Assembly (NCBI GenBank): GCA_963772515.1
Contig: CAVYXC010000003.1
Location: 62,001-126,000 of the forward strand
Source of the DNA: JAFAHD01 sp963772515
GTDB taxonomy: Bacteria > Vulcanimicrobiota > Vulcanimicrobiia > Eremiobacterales > Eremiobacteraceae
Reading direction: 5' to 3'
DNA: 64,000 nt
Shown here: positions 36,892 to 47,000 of the stretch, piece after piece
Numbering within the stretch: the stretch's first letter is position 1
Layout of the letters: each line of letters starts with the position of its first letter
The notes under the pieces: generated by a model
Told to the model about the DNA's origin: nothing
Databases searched by the model: none
The model's input: the letters and a program-made list of their open reading frames with translations, nothing else
Made by a program: the position numbers and the translations under genes

Positions 36892-37688
36892 GCGCTTCAA
36901 AGCAGGGATGGTGGCGCAAGCACTGGCGTGAGGTATGCATCGCGGGCGCGATCGCGCTCATCGCGATCGGCGTCGTCTGGTATCTGCTCGAGAACCCCTA
37001 CAATCAGACGTTCGGGCCTACCGTCACCCAAGTGCCGCTGCAGGCCAAATTTGTCGCCCTGACCTACGATGACGGCCCTAATCCGCCGTACACCGACGAG
37101 ATCGTCCAATGGCTACACGATCAGCGCGTTCCCGCGACGTTCTTCGTGGTCGGCATGGCGGTCTCGAAGTATCCCGCGTCTGTCCAGCGCGAAGCGCGCT
37201 ACGGCGACGCCATCGGCAACCATTCGTGGGATCATGCGCACTTGGTGTTGGAGACCCGGCGCCACATCGCAAGCGAGCTGGCCCTCACCGACGACGCGAT
37301 CTTCAAGGCGACGGGCCAACACACCAAGCTGTTCCGTCCGCCCTTCGGCGCCCGCGACTATGCGGTCATCCAAGTCGCCCGCGCGATGGGATACCAGGTC
37401 ATCATGTGGTCCGTGCCGCTGGCGCGCGATTGGGAAGACCCGCCGCCCCAGGTGATCGCGAATCGCATCCTGCGCTACGTCCGCGCCGGCTCGATCATCG
37501 TGCTGCACGACGGGAACAAGGGCAAAGGCGGTGATCGCGAGCCGACGGTCGAGGCGACAAAGCTGATCGTGACGCAGCTGCGAGCGCAAGGCTATCAGTT
37601 CGTGACCGTGCCGCAGCTCATCGCGCTCGGCGTGTCGGCGGAACGCACGCCGCCGCCCGGCAGCGACGACATGGGCGGCGAACCCTAA
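36888..37688 (+). CDS. Polysaccharide deacetylase (NodB domain)
   Basis: 266 residues, anchored by helix 17-34, with the catalytic domain outside. NodB motifs: LTYDDGPN (catalytic base and metal Asp, about 60-68), NHSWDH (metal His, about 108), RPPFGARDY (about 145-153), and IIVLHDG (about 204-210). Acts on N-acetyl groups of peptidoglycan or another glycan. TTG 36888 overlaps the previous stop; TTG is weaker than other starts but gives the N-terminal anchor. Confidence 0.9.
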   Translation: MSASKQGWWRKHWREVCIAGAIALIAIGVVWYLLENPYNQTFGPTVTQVPLQAKFVALTYDDGPNPPYTDEIVQWLHDQRVPATFFVVGMAVSKYPASVQREARYGDAIGNHSWDHAHLVLETRRHIASELALTDDAIFKATGQHTKLFRPPFGARDYAVIQVARAMGYQVIMWSVPLARDWEDPPPQVIANRILRYVRAGSIIVLHDGNKGKGGDREPTVEATKLIVTQLRAQGYQFVTVPQLIALGVSAERTPPPGSDDMGGEP

Positions 37689-37698
37689 CTGCTGCGCT

Positions 37699-38673
37699 TC
37701 AACTCGCGATCGCTTCTTCGTCGGGTGCGAGCGGCGGGTCGCCGGCGCGGCCGCACAGCTCGCGGAAGTTGCACGATCGGCATTTCCACAAATCGGTCGT
37801 CATCGGGAACGCGTCGATGTCGCCCGCGACATTGGCCTCGACGTCGGTGAGCCGTTCGCGCACGTCGCTGACGAAGGTCGAGATGTTGCGCCGCGCCTCG
37901 TCCACTCCGGCGGCAAGGTTGTTGTAGGGTTCGTGCACGCCGGCGCGCACGTAGACGAGGTGCGCGGTCATGCGTTCAATCGGCGCGCCGAACTTCTCTG
38001 AGATGACCAGGCCGTAGATGGAGAGCTGCGCGAGGCTAGTCTTATGGGGCGAGCCGGTCTTCCAGTCGACGATGTGCAGGTCACCGTTCTCATCCGCGGC
38101 GATGAGGTCCGGCGGCGCGTAGACCATCAACCCGTCAAGCACCGCGCGCTTCTCGTCGAAACCTTTGGGATCGATCACGCGCAGGCGCGATTTCTCCACT
38201 CCGAACGCGCGCCGGCCGAAGCCGCTGTTCGAGAAGCCTTCGACGCATTGGCGCAGCGTGTCCAAGGCACGCCGCTCCTCATGCAGGCCTAAGCCCTCGC
38301 CGTAATAATCTTCGAATAGGATCGCGTAGTCTTTGACGCTGCCGAAGCGTTCCCAATCCCGGTCGCGAGATTCGCGCACGTGCTTGAGGAAACGGCGCTC
38401 CATCGTTTCGCGCAATTGATCGGCCGGCACGCCGCACGGACGGTCCGGCCGGCGGCGCAGCACCTCGCTCACCTCCGCGTGGAACGTGTCCCCGATCAGC
38501 ATCGCAACGCTTTGCAGATGCTTGAGGCGGTATGCGAGGCGCGCCTCGCGCGGCGCATCATCGAGCCAGCCCTGCCACGAGCCATAGTGCTGCCAGTAGA
38601 AGCGCCGTGGGCACGCGTAGAACGCTTGGTGGCGCGACCACGAGAATGCGAATTCATTCTTGATCTCCGCCAC
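37699..38673 (-). CDS. Stand-alone PD-(D/E)XK nuclease with Fe-S cysteines (Cas4/AddB-like)
   Basis: 324 residues. A RecB-type nuclease: GDTFHAEVSEVL (His), VLDGLMVYAPPDLI (Asp), HIVDWKTGS (Asp and the catalytic Lys), AQLSIYGL. Cysteine in YACPRRFYW near the N-terminus and WKCRSCNFRELCGR near the C-terminus make the four-cysteine Fe-S pattern of Cas4 and AddB. There is no helicase domain and no cas gene near. GTG 38673 follows one base after the upstream stop. Role is probably DNA repair, but unproven. Confidence 0.85.
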   Translation of the reverse strand: MAEIKNEFAFSWSRHQAFYACPRRFYWQHYGSWQGWLDDAPREARLAYRLKHLQSVAMLIGDTFHAEVSEVLRRRPDRPCGVPADQLRETMERRFLKHVRESRDRDWERFGSVKDYAILFEDYYGEGLGLHEERRALDTLRQCVEGFSNSGFGRRAFGVEKSRLRVIDPKGFDEKRAVLDGLMVYAPPDLIAADENGDLHIVDWKTGSPHKTSLAQLSIYGLVISEKFGAPIERMTAHLVYVRAGVHEPYNNLAAGVDEARRNISTFVSDVRERLTDVEANVAGDIDAFPMTTDLWKCRSCNFRELCGRAGDPPLAPDEEAIAS

Positions 38674-38674
38674 G

Positions 38675-38977
38675 CTATGCGCCGTCCTCTTCGATGTCGT
38701 CGTCGACCAGACCCGAGTCGAACTCCAAGAGATCCAGCGCTTGGTCCGCTTCGGCCACGGGCACGCACAATAACGCCTCGCCGCCGTACAGATCGGCGCC
38801 GCCGCCGAACGCACCGCCGAGTGCCATGCCGAGGTCGCCCATCTGCGGCAGCGCCACCGGATGCAGTCCGTTGCTCTTGAGGAACTCGATTGCGAGCGCG
38901 TCGGCCATGTCCGTCTGCGCGAACACGGCGACGTAATCGCCTTCGACGCGCTGGGGCGGATCGATCAAGTATCCCAT
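38675..38977 (-). CDS. DUF2007 family protein
   Basis: 100 residues. YVAVFAQTDMADALAIEFLKSNGLHPVAL matches the small beta-alpha-beta DUF2007 (putative signal-transducing) proteins; the rest has a Gly-rich loop and acidic tail (DDDIEEDGA). It lies between the Nudix and nuclease genes with no spacing. Confidence 0.65.
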   Translation of the reverse strand: MGYLIDPPQRVEGDYVAVFAQTDMADALAIEFLKSNGLHPVALPQMGDLGMALGGAFGGGADLYGGEALLCVPVAEADQALDLLEFDSGLVDDDIEEDGA

Positions 38978-39457
38978 TTACCGCACCGGCGACCGGAAGA
39001 AGGGCTCGACCACGTCCTCGGCCCGGAACGAGAAGTAACGGCCGTTCAAGCGTCCTGCCAGCGCGGCCTCGACGGGAATGCGCAGCACATCGGCGCGCAG
39101 CAGGGCCGGCGCTTGCGCGCACGGCACGAAGCGCACCTCGACGACGTTTGCGTCCTGCGACTTCGGCTGCGCGTCGCGCTCGCCGGCTTCCTCGACGTAA
39201 AACGTCGCGTTCATGACATGCAGGGCGCGCGCCACGTCGATGGATTCACTCGCATACGCAAGTTCCCCGACGCGCACGCGCAGCGCCGCTTCTTCCCAGA
39301 ACTCGCGCGCGACGGTCTGCGGCTTGGTCTCGCCCTCTTCTTGGCGGCCGCCGGGAACCGTCCACAGCGGTTCCGGTTCGCCGGGATAGACGCAGCGCGT
39401 GAGCAGCAGCGCGCCGTTTCGCACGAGCAGGCCGCTGCACAGTTGGACGATCTTCAC
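38978..39457 (-). CDS. Nudix hydrolase
   Basis: 159 residues. The Nudix box is GGRQEEGETKPQTVAREFWE-EAA, where the last Gly is Ala. It starts at GTG 39457, overlapping the stop of the DUF2269 gene (GTGA). The substrate is unknown; it could clean nucleotides or coenzymes. Confidence 0.85.
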   Translation of the reverse strand: MKIVQLCSGLLVRNGALLLTRCVYPGEPEPLWTVPGGRQEEGETKPQTVAREFWEEAALRVRVGELAYASESIDVARALHVMNATFYVEEAGERDAQPKSQDANVVEVRFVPCAQAPALLRADVLRIPVEAALAGRLNGRYFSFRAEDVVEPFFRSPVR

Positions 39458-39936
39458 GCGTGGAACGCGGGCAGCGCCGGCTTGGCGATCATGATGATGG
39501 CTGCGGCGACCGGGGCAAGCAGCGCGATCGTGCCCCAAAAATTCCAGATCTTCGATATCTGCTCGTAGAGCGCCCAACCCATCGAACCTGAGTCCACACC
39601 CTCGTGCGCGACCGCCGAAAGCAGGCGCTGCGCGCGCGCGGCGGGCGCGAACGCAAGCCCGGAGATCGTGAAGAGCACGAGCGGCCAGAGGATCCAACCG
39701 GTGCTCAGGATCGGGATGTGGGCTGCAAGCGCAGCGCCCACGCCGCCGATCAGCAGCAAGATAACGCCTGGAATGGTGAACAGGCGGTCGGCGACGATGA
39801 TGCCGTCGATCGTGTAGGCGATGACGCGCGCGTCCTTGGTGCGATCGGCCCAGGCCTTCCAGAACAGACCGACGGTGATGTTGCCGAGGAACGCGATCAC
39901 GCCGATCACGTGGATGACCTTGAACGCGATGAACAT
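39454..39936 (-). CDS. DUF2269 family membrane protein
   Basis: 160 residues with four transmembrane helices; starts MFIAFKVIHVIGVIAFLGNITVG, typical of DUF2269. Function unknown. It sits in the leftward operon between DUF885 and Nudix. Confidence 0.78.
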   Translation of the reverse strand: MFIAFKVIHVIGVIAFLGNITVGLFWKAWADRTKDARVIAYTIDGIIVADRLFTIPGVILLLIGGVGAALAAHIPILSTGWILWPLVLFTISGLAFAPAARAQRLLSAVAHEGVDSGSMGWALYEQISKIWNFWGTIALLAPVAAAIIMIAKPALPAFHA

Positions 39937-39940
39937 GGGA

Positions 39941-41584
39941 TTATCCCTCCGGCTCGCTCGCTAGGGTCGGCGCGATGAGTGCGACCGGGATGGTGCCCTG
40001 CGCGAGCAGCCGGTCGTGGAACGAGCGCAGCTCGAACGCGCCGCCGAGCCGCGCGCGCTCGCGCTCGCGCAGATCCATGATCTGCTGCTTGCCGACCAGA
40101 TAGGACATCGGCTGCGTGGCCGATTGCGTGTAGCGCCGCACCTCACCGATCGCATTGACGTGCTCGAGCTTCGCGACGTCGACGAGCATGTCGACCGCCT
40201 CGTCGAACGTCATCGCCCCCGTGTGCAGCTTGACGTCGATGACGACTCTGCAGGCGCGCCACAGCTGGTCCTTCAGTTGGAAGAGGCGCATGCGCGGATC
40301 CGGGTCCATGCCTTCATCGAGCACGAGCTGCTCGCAATACAGCGCCCAGCCTTCCGCGAACACCGTGCTATCGTGTAGCCGGCGGACCAGTGACGGAGCG
40401 CGGTTGGCGACGACCAGCTGCAGATGATGGCCCGGATACCCTTCATGGACGTTGGTCAGCTGCATCGCCAAGCGGTTGTGCCCGAGCAGCTGGTCTCGCT
40501 GTGCTTCGGCCGTCGCTCGTGTGTCGATCGGCGTGACGTAGTACAGCCCGAGCTGGCGCGCATCGAACGGGCCCGGGGCCATGTACGCCGCGTAGGGCGT
40601 CGTCGGGCGTTGGAAGAGCGGCGTCGCCACGACTTCGAGCGTCTCGCCCTCGGGCATGCTGACCAGCCCTGCCGACATGACGAATTCCCGCGCGCGCCCA
40701 AGGCTGCGCCGATACTGCTCGATCAGATCGTCGCCTTCGGGCAACGCTTCGTTGCGCAGGCGCTCCAACAAGACGGGCCACTCCGCGTACCGCTCGATGA
40801 TCTCCGCCACTTCTTGCAGGCGGAACTGCGTGAGCCGCACGGCTTCCTCGCCGAACTCCAACAGCGTCTGTGCCGTGTACGGCAAGAAGTGCTCGTGTTT
40901 GAGTTTGTAATCGAAAAAGTCGCGCCCGATCGCAAACGGCATGCCGTCGCGCTGCGCGTGCGTGCGCTGGAGGAAGTTCCGGTAATCCGTCAACGCCGCG
41001 TGCGTATCGCGCATCGCGTCGCGCGCCTGCGTGCCAAGCACCGCGCTCGAGCGAAGCTCGTGGAACAACGGGGCGACGGAGTCGTTGAAGAACTCCATGG
41101 CCGCTTCGGTCTCATCCAGCGCGATCTCGGTCCAGACCTTCGGCGAGCGCACGAGATTGCGCTTGGCGGTCTCGAGCATCGCCGGAATCTTTTCCATGCG
41201 CGCGACGACGAAGGGCAAGCGATCTCGCAGCGGCGCGAACTCGCGCGCCAAAATGGAATAGACCGCGTCTGCGGCGAGCGAGGGGTACAGCGAAGGGTCG
41301 TGCGCGTAAGGCTGCAGCTCATCGAGCTCGCGCAGCTCGACCTCGAGCTCGGACATGAGCAGGCGGCGGTCGGTGCGCTGGTCGCTGCTCAGATCGCCTG
41401 GTGCGAATGCCTCGAGCGTGGCGATCTGCGACGCGAGCGACGCTTTGAGATGCTCGATGCCGTCGGCCGTGACGTCGGGCAGCTCGGCGTCGTGATCGTG
41501 CAGGCCGGTCCAGGTGGCGTGGACTGGGTCATCGCGCAGGCGCGCGCGCAAAATGGTCTCGGCGGCAGCGTCGAAATCGGTCAT
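39941..41584 (-). CDS. DUF885 family metallopeptidase-like protein
   Basis: 547 residues, related to M32/M2-type peptidases. The HEGYPGHH motif (near residue 380) supplies zinc ligands and FAEGWALYCE the downstream Glu. No signal peptide. ATG 41584 (MTDFDAAAETI) is used because further in-frame starts run through the SOS promoter. It diverges from imuA. Confidence 0.87.
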   Translation of the reverse strand: MTDFDAAAETILRARLRDDPVHATWTGLHDHDAELPDVTADGIEHLKASLASQIATLEAFAPGDLSSDQRTDRRLLMSELEVELRELDELQPYAHDPSLYPSLAADAVYSILAREFAPLRDRLPFVVARMEKIPAMLETAKRNLVRSPKVWTEIALDETEAAMEFFNDSVAPLFHELRSSAVLGTQARDAMRDTHAALTDYRNFLQRTHAQRDGMPFAIGRDFFDYKLKHEHFLPYTAQTLLEFGEEAVRLTQFRLQEVAEIIERYAEWPVLLERLRNEALPEGDDLIEQYRRSLGRAREFVMSAGLVSMPEGETLEVVATPLFQRPTTPYAAYMAPGPFDARQLGLYYVTPIDTRATAEAQRDQLLGHNRLAMQLTNVHEGYPGHHLQLVVANRAPSLVRRLHDSTVFAEGWALYCEQLVLDEGMDPDPRMRLFQLKDQLWRACRVVIDVKLHTGAMTFDEAVDMLVDVAKLEHVNAIGEVRRYTQSATQPMSYLVGKQQIMDLRERERARLGGAFELRSFHDRLLAQGTIPVALIAPTLASEPEG

Positions 41585-41639
41585 GTCCGGGCCTTCGGTT
41601 CGGGTCTGGGGCAACCATATCACATATTCGAGAAGGGCC

Positions 41640-41668
41640 TTGCTATCGAACATATGTTCGATTATACT
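41640..41668 (+). promoter_or_regulatory. Promoter of imuA-imuB-dnaE2
   Basis: TTGCTA (41640-41645) and TATACT (41663-41668) are spaced by 17 bases. Transcription should start about 41675, which is almost on the ATG at 41677, so the mRNA would be leaderless or nearly so; no Shine-Dalgarno is present. Confidence 0.7.
41647..41660. promoter_or_regulatory. LexA-binding SOS box
   Basis: CGAACATATGTTCG matches the CGAAC-N4-GTTCG box of Gram-positive and many other LexA proteins exactly and is part of an 18-bp perfect palindrome. It fills the spacer between the -35 and -10 of the mutasome promoter. Confidence 0.93.
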
Positions 41669-41676
41669 AATCCCCC

Positions 41677-42444
41677 ATGGCAACCTCCGTCGCCGAGCTG
41701 CGAAGCGCGTTAGAGCGTCGCTGGCAAGGGGTCATCCCCCACGCCGCAGCCCCGGTGCGGCCTGGCATGCAAAGCGGCATCGCCGATCTGGACGCGCTGC
41801 TGGGACCGTCCGGGGTGCCTCGCGGACAGCTCACCGAATTGTTCGGATCGCGTTCGTCCGGCAAGACGATGGTGGCCTTCGCGCTGCTCGCATCGGCCAC
41901 GCGCGACGGCGCGCTCGGCGCGTACGTCGATCCCTGGGGGAGTTTTTTCGCACCGGCCGCCGTTGCCGCGGGTATCGATGTTCGCCGGCTCATCGTGACG
42001 CGCCCGCGCGATGCCGCCGCGGCACGGCGCGCGACGGATGCGCTCGTGCGCGGCGGCGCGTGTGCGATCGTGGTCGTGGATTGCGCCGAGCTGCCCGGCA
42101 CGCTGCAGACCCATCATTGCGCGCGTCTGGTGGCGCAAGCCGAGAAGAGCGGCACGACGCTGGTCGTCATCACCAACGGCGACGCGCAGGCGGTGGCATC
42201 ATTCGCCTCGTTGCGCGTGCGCGCGCATGGCCTGACGCCGGTCTGGCAGGAAGGCAGCGAGGGCAGCGGCCGCTTATCGGGCTGCGTCGCATCGGTCGAC
42301 ATCGCCAAATCGCGCGCGATCGCCCCCGGCCGCAGCGCGCGTTTCGCAGCCTCGTTGCCCGACGTCGCCGGCACGTGGCCCACCGCCGACAGGGCATTCC
42401 CCGGCCGCGCGCTCGCCGACCCGGCTGTAGAAGACGCCTGCTGA
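41677..42444 (+). CDS. imuA: ImuA, RecA-like SOS mutagenesis protein
   Basis: 255 residues of the RecA/SulA-like ImuA group, with GIADLDALLGPSGVPRGQLTELFG and a modified Walker A (GSRSSGKT). In other bacteria ImuA organises the mutasome with ImuB and DnaE2. The TGA overlaps the imuB ATG (TGATG). Confidence 0.88.
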   Translation: MATSVAELRSALERRWQGVIPHAAAPVRPGMQSGIADLDALLGPSGVPRGQLTELFGSRSSGKTMVAFALLASATRDGALGAYVDPWGSFFAPAAVAAGIDVRRLIVTRPRDAAAARRATDALVRGGACAIVVVDCAELPGTLQTHHCARLVAQAEKSGTTLVVITNGDAQAVASFASLRVRAHGLTPVWQEGSEGSGRLSGCVASVDIAKSRAIAPGRSARFAASLPDVAGTWPTADRAFPGRALADPAVEDAC

Positions 42445-44033
42445 TGCAGCGCCGGATTGCCTGTCTGGTCTTGCCGCAGTTCTCCGTCGAGGTCTGCCTG
42501 CGCAGCAAACCGTCCTTGAAAGGGCGTCCGCTGGCGATCGCGCACGGCGAGTCGCGCCGTGAGATCGTGAGCGCGAGCCGCACGAGCATCGGCGTGGTTG
42601 CCGGCATGACGCCCAAACAAGCGCGCGCCGCGTGTCCGGGATTGGTGGTCATCGCGCGCGATGCGGACGCAGAGCTTGCGGCGACGCGCGAACTGCTCGA
42701 TGCGCTGGAGACGTGCGGTCCGCTCGTCGAAGGCAGCGCGCCCGGCATCTGCTACTTCGATGCGGCCGCGTTGCCCGGCGGCGAAGCCGGCGCGCTCGGC
42801 GCCGCCCTCTCGCTGGCCACCGAACTCGGTTTCTCGGGCGCCGCGGCGGTCGCCGATGACAAATTCACCGCGCACTGCGCTGCGCGTGTCGCCGGCGCCG
42901 GAGTGAGCATCGTGCCCTCGAGCGGCAGCGCGGTCTTCCTCGCGCCGCTGTCCATCGGATTGCTGGCGCTCGCGCCGGGCGATGCGGATCGTTTCGACCT
43001 GCTCGGCCTGCGCACGCTCGGTCAAATGGCGGCGCTGCCCGTCGGACCGTTGGCCCTGCGCTTTGGCGAACGCGCTCGCCGCTACCAACGGCTCGCGCGC
43101 GGCGCCGACGACGAGCCGTTGCAGCCGCGCAGCGCGACCGCCGTCTATGAAGACCGTTTCGGGTTCGACGGCGCCGTCGATCGGCTCGAGCCGGTGCTGT
43201 TCGCATTGCGCGGTTGCCTCGGCACGGTGGCCGCGCGCTTGGCCGGCTGTGCGCAGACGTGCGATCGCTTCGACGTCGTGCTGGAGCATGCTGCCGAATC
43301 GGCGACCGTGCCGGTATTGCTCGCCGAGCCGAGCGCGTCGGCGGGGACGATGTTCCATCTGGCACGCATCGCGCTGGAATCGCGCGAGATGCTCGAATCG
43401 ATCGCGGCGGTCGGCGTGCGTGTGACGCCGTGCGGCCACGCGCCGCCGCAGCTCTCGTTGTTCGACGGCACCGCGGCCTCACGCCGCGCAGCGGTGGCGG
43501 CGACCATCGCGCGTTTGCAGGCGGCGCTGCGCCGCGACGAAGTGGTGACCATGACGCCGCTGCCGGCGCGTTCGCGCTTGCCCGAACGCATGCAGCACGC
43601 GACGCCGATCGACTCCCCGCAAGACCTTATCGGAGCGCGCGCGTCAAAGCCGTCCGCGGTACTCGAGCGAAACGGAGCGCACAGACGCAGCTCGAGGAAC
43701 GTGACCCCCGGGCGCAACGTTGCCGCGCGCGATCCTCATGTAGAAGCGCGTTCTTCGAACGCGCCCGTCCCCGTGGCCCACGCTCCCACGACCCACACGC
43801 CGGGGAGCGGCCGCGCCTGGGCGCCGGCGTTGCGGTTGGTGGAGCCCCCTAAGCCGATCGCCGCGCCGCCGCCCGGCAGCGCGCGAGCCGGACCGTTCCG
43901 CTTGAGCGAGAGCTGGTGGGAGCAGCCGGTCGAGCGCGACTACTATCAGCTCGTGGACAACGCCGGTGCGCTGTTGTTGGTCTTCCGCGATCTGCGCGAC
44001 GGCTGCTGGTATCTGCAGGGCGTGTTCGACTAA
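42444..44033 (+). CDS. imuB: ImuB, catalytically inactive Y-family polymerase
   Basis: 529 residues. It starts MQRRIACLVLPQFSVEVCLR, the Y-family fold without the N-terminal catalytic acid residues, as in other ImuB proteins. The beta-clamp motif QLSLF (336-340) is conserved and links DnaE2 to the clamp. The segment 400-470 is low-complexity and contains a palindrome at 43746-43764. The C-terminus ends VFRDLRDGCWYLQGVFD, the conserved DUF6504-like end that contacts ImuA/DnaE2. Confidence 0.9.
   Translation: MQRRIACLVLPQFSVEVCLRSKPSLKGRPLAIAHGESRREIVSASRTSIGVVAGMTPKQARAACPGLVVIARDADAELAATRELLDALETCGPLVEGSAPGICYFDAAALPGGEAGALGAALSLATELGFSGAAAVADDKFTAHCAARVAGAGVSIVPSSGSAVFLAPLSIGLLALAPGDADRFDLLGLRTLGQMAALPVGPLALRFGERARRYQRLARGADDEPLQPRSATAVYEDRFGFDGAVDRLEPVLFALRGCLGTVAARLAGCAQTCDRFDVVLEHAAESATVPVLLAEPSASAGTMFHLARIALESREMLESIAAVGVRVTPCGHAPPQLSLFDGTAASRRAAVAATIARLQAALRRDEVVTMTPLPARSRLPERMQHATPIDSPQDLIGARASKPSAVLERNGAHRRSSRNVTPGRNVAARDPHVEARSSNAPVPVAHAPTTHTPGSGRAWAPALRLVEPPKPIAAPPPGSARAGPFRLSESWWEQPVERDYYQLVDNAGALLLVFRDLRDGCWYLQGVFD
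43746..43764. repeat. Palindrome in the ImuB linker
   Basis: GCGCGTTC-TTC-GAACGCGC is an 8-bp perfect inverted repeat preceded by TAGAA. It lies in the variable segment between the polymerase-like part and the C-terminal domain. It differs from the CGGTCGA family but is similar in size and placement. Confidence 0.5.
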
Positions 44034-44042
44034 CGCACCGCC

Positions 44043-47000
44043 ATGCTGCCGTACGCCGAGCTTCACTGCCATTCCAACTTCTCGCTGCTCGAAGGCGGAT
44101 CGCACCCCGAGGAGCTGGTCGAGCGCGCCCGCGAGCTCGGCTTGGCCGGCATCGCGATCACCGACCGCAACGGCGTGTACGGCGCCGTGCGTTTCGCCCA
44201 AGCCGCGCGCGAAGCGGGCATCCCGGCGATCATCGGCGCGGAGCTGACGCTCGAAGACGAGAGCCACCTCGTGCTGCTCGCCCAGAGCAAGGAGGGCTAT
44301 GGCAATCTTTCGCGCCTGATCAGCCGGGCGCATCTCGACAACGAGCGCGGGCAACCGCACACCTCGTATCACAATCTCGCGCGCTATGCGGGCGGCATCA
44401 TCGCGCTGTCCGGCTGCGAGCACGGCGCCATCCCACGCGCCTTGGAGCGCGGCGATTTCCGCGAGGCGTGCGAACTCGCCGGCAAACTGCGCGACATCTT
44501 CGGCTGGGGGAACTTATGGATCGAGCTGCAGCGTCATCTGTTGCCCGACGACGGACCGCGTATCCGCTCGCTCTGCGCGGTCGCGAACGCGCTCGAGCTG
44601 GGCGTGGTCGCCACCGGCGGCGTCCACTACGCGGTGCCGGAGCATCGCGCACTTGCCGACGTGCTCACCTGCGTACGGCTCAAGACGACGCTTGACGATG
44701 CGGGCACGCGTCTGCGCCCCAACGGCGAATACTATCTGCGCCCGCCGGAGATGATGGCACGCCTGTTCGCCGAGCTCCCGCGCGCGCTGCACGCCAGCGC
44801 GGCGATCGCGCAACGCTGCGAGTTCCGGCTCGATAAGCTACGCAACGAGTTCCCCGATTTTCCGCTGCCGCCGGGCGAGACGGCATTCTCCTATCTTTAT
44901 TCTCTGGTGCACGACGGCGTGCGCCGGCGCTATCGGCCGGTGACGCCCGAGGTGAGCAAGCAGATCGCGCACGAGCTGGGCGTCATCGAGCGTCTGGATC
45001 TGGCCGGCTATTTCCTCATCGTGTGGGATATCGTGCGCTTTGCGATGGAGCGCGGCATCTTCGTCCAGGGGCGCGGCTCGGCCGCCAACTCGGCGGTGTG
45101 CTACGCGCTCAACATCACCAATGTCGATCCGGTGGGCCTGAAGATGCTCTTCGAACGTTTCCTGTCCGAGGAGCGCGCCGAGTTGCCCGACATCGATATC
45201 GACTGTCCGTCCGGCGATCAGCGCGAGCAGATCATCCAATATGTCTACGAGCGCTACGGGCGCGAGCACAGCGGCATGGTGGCTGAGGTGATCAGCTATC
45301 GGGCGCGCTCCGCGGTGCGCGATATCGGCAAAGCGCTCGGTCTGTCGCTCGATCAGGTCGATGCGCTCGCCAAATCGCTCGACACCTATTCATCCGTGCG
45401 CGTCGGCGAAGAGGCGGCGCAGATCGCGCAGGCGACGCTCGGCGTGCCCAAGCACGAAGCGATGCACGTGACCCAGCACGGCGAGCCGCTTGCGCTGTCG
45501 GCCGCAGACGTGGAGGGTGCGATCGCCGCGCTGCCCTCGCCGCTGGCGGTCGAGGGGGGCGATGAGGTCGCGCAACGGCTGTACGAGCTGTGCGCGCGCA
45601 TCGATAGCTTTCCGCGCCATCTGAGCCAGCATGTCGGCGGGATGGTGATCACGCGCTCGCCGCTCATCGAGGTGGCACCGCTCGAAAAAGCCGCCATGCC
45701 GGACCGCACGATCGTGTGCTGGGATAAGGACGACTGCGCCACGCTTGGGCTCATCAAGATCGACATACTCGGCCTTGGCATGCTCGATGCCATCGAGATC
45801 GCGCTCAACGAGATCAAACGCGTGCGCGGCGAGACGGTCGATCTGGTCGATCTGCGCGCCTGCGACGATCCGGCGGTCTACGACATGCTGTGCGCTGCCG
45901 ATACGGTGGGGCTCTTCCAGGTCGAATCGCGCGCGCAGATGGCGACCCTGCCGCGCCTCAAGCCGCGCAACTTCTACGACATCGTGGTCGAAGTGGCGAT
46001 CATCCGGCCCGGCCCGATCCAGGGCGACATGGTGCATCCGTACATCCGCCGTCGCAAAGGCTTAGAGCCGGTCACCTATCCCCATCCGTCGCTCGTGCCG
46101 GTGCTCGAGCGCACCCTTGGCGTGCCGCTGTTCCAAGAACAGGGTATGCGCATGGCGGTCGAGACCGCCGGCTTCACCGCCGGGCAAGCCGACGAATTGC
46201 GCCGCGCCATGGGGCACAAGCGCTCCTACGAGAAGATGGAGCGCCTCAAAGGACGCTTGATCGAAGGCTGGGCCAAAAACGGCATCACGCCCGATGTGGC
46301 GCGGCGGCTCTTCCAGATGCTCAGCGCGTTCGCCGACTTCGGCTTTCCTGAATCGCACGCGGCGTCGTTCGCGCTCATCGTCTACGTCTCGGGCTATCTC
46401 AAGCGCCACTACGCGCCGGAGTTCTACGCCGCGCTGCTCAACGCGCAGCCGATGGGCTTTTATTCGCCCGAGTCGCTGATCGCAGACGCGCGCCGCCACG
46501 ACGTGACGATCCTGCCGCCGGACGTGAACGCGTCGCACTACCCCTGCACCGTCGAAATGTTGGACCGTGCAGAACCTATGGAGCGGTCGAGTTTACTCGA
46601 CCGTGCAAAACGTATGGAGCGGTCGAGTTTACTCGACCGCCCATCCGAATGGCGTCATCCTGTCGCCATGCGCGTCGGTCTAAGCCAGGTGCGCGGCATC
46701 GGCGCCAAGCACAAGGAGATGCTCGAAGCGCAGCGCGCTATCGGCCCATATCTGGATCTGCGCGATTTCGTGCTGCGCACCGGGCTGCCCAAGGATGTGC
46801 TCGAGTCGCTGGCTGCCGTCGACGCATTCGCCTGTTTCGACCTGTCGCGCCGCCAGGCGCTGTGGGAGGTGCAGCGCATAGCGGAGCTGCCGCGCGTGGG
46901 CGGGCTTGAACGCGATATGACGATCGACGAGCCGGCGGTCGTGCTGCCGCGCATGCATCAAGTGGAAGAAGCTGCCGCCGATCTGTGGGGCCTTGGACTA

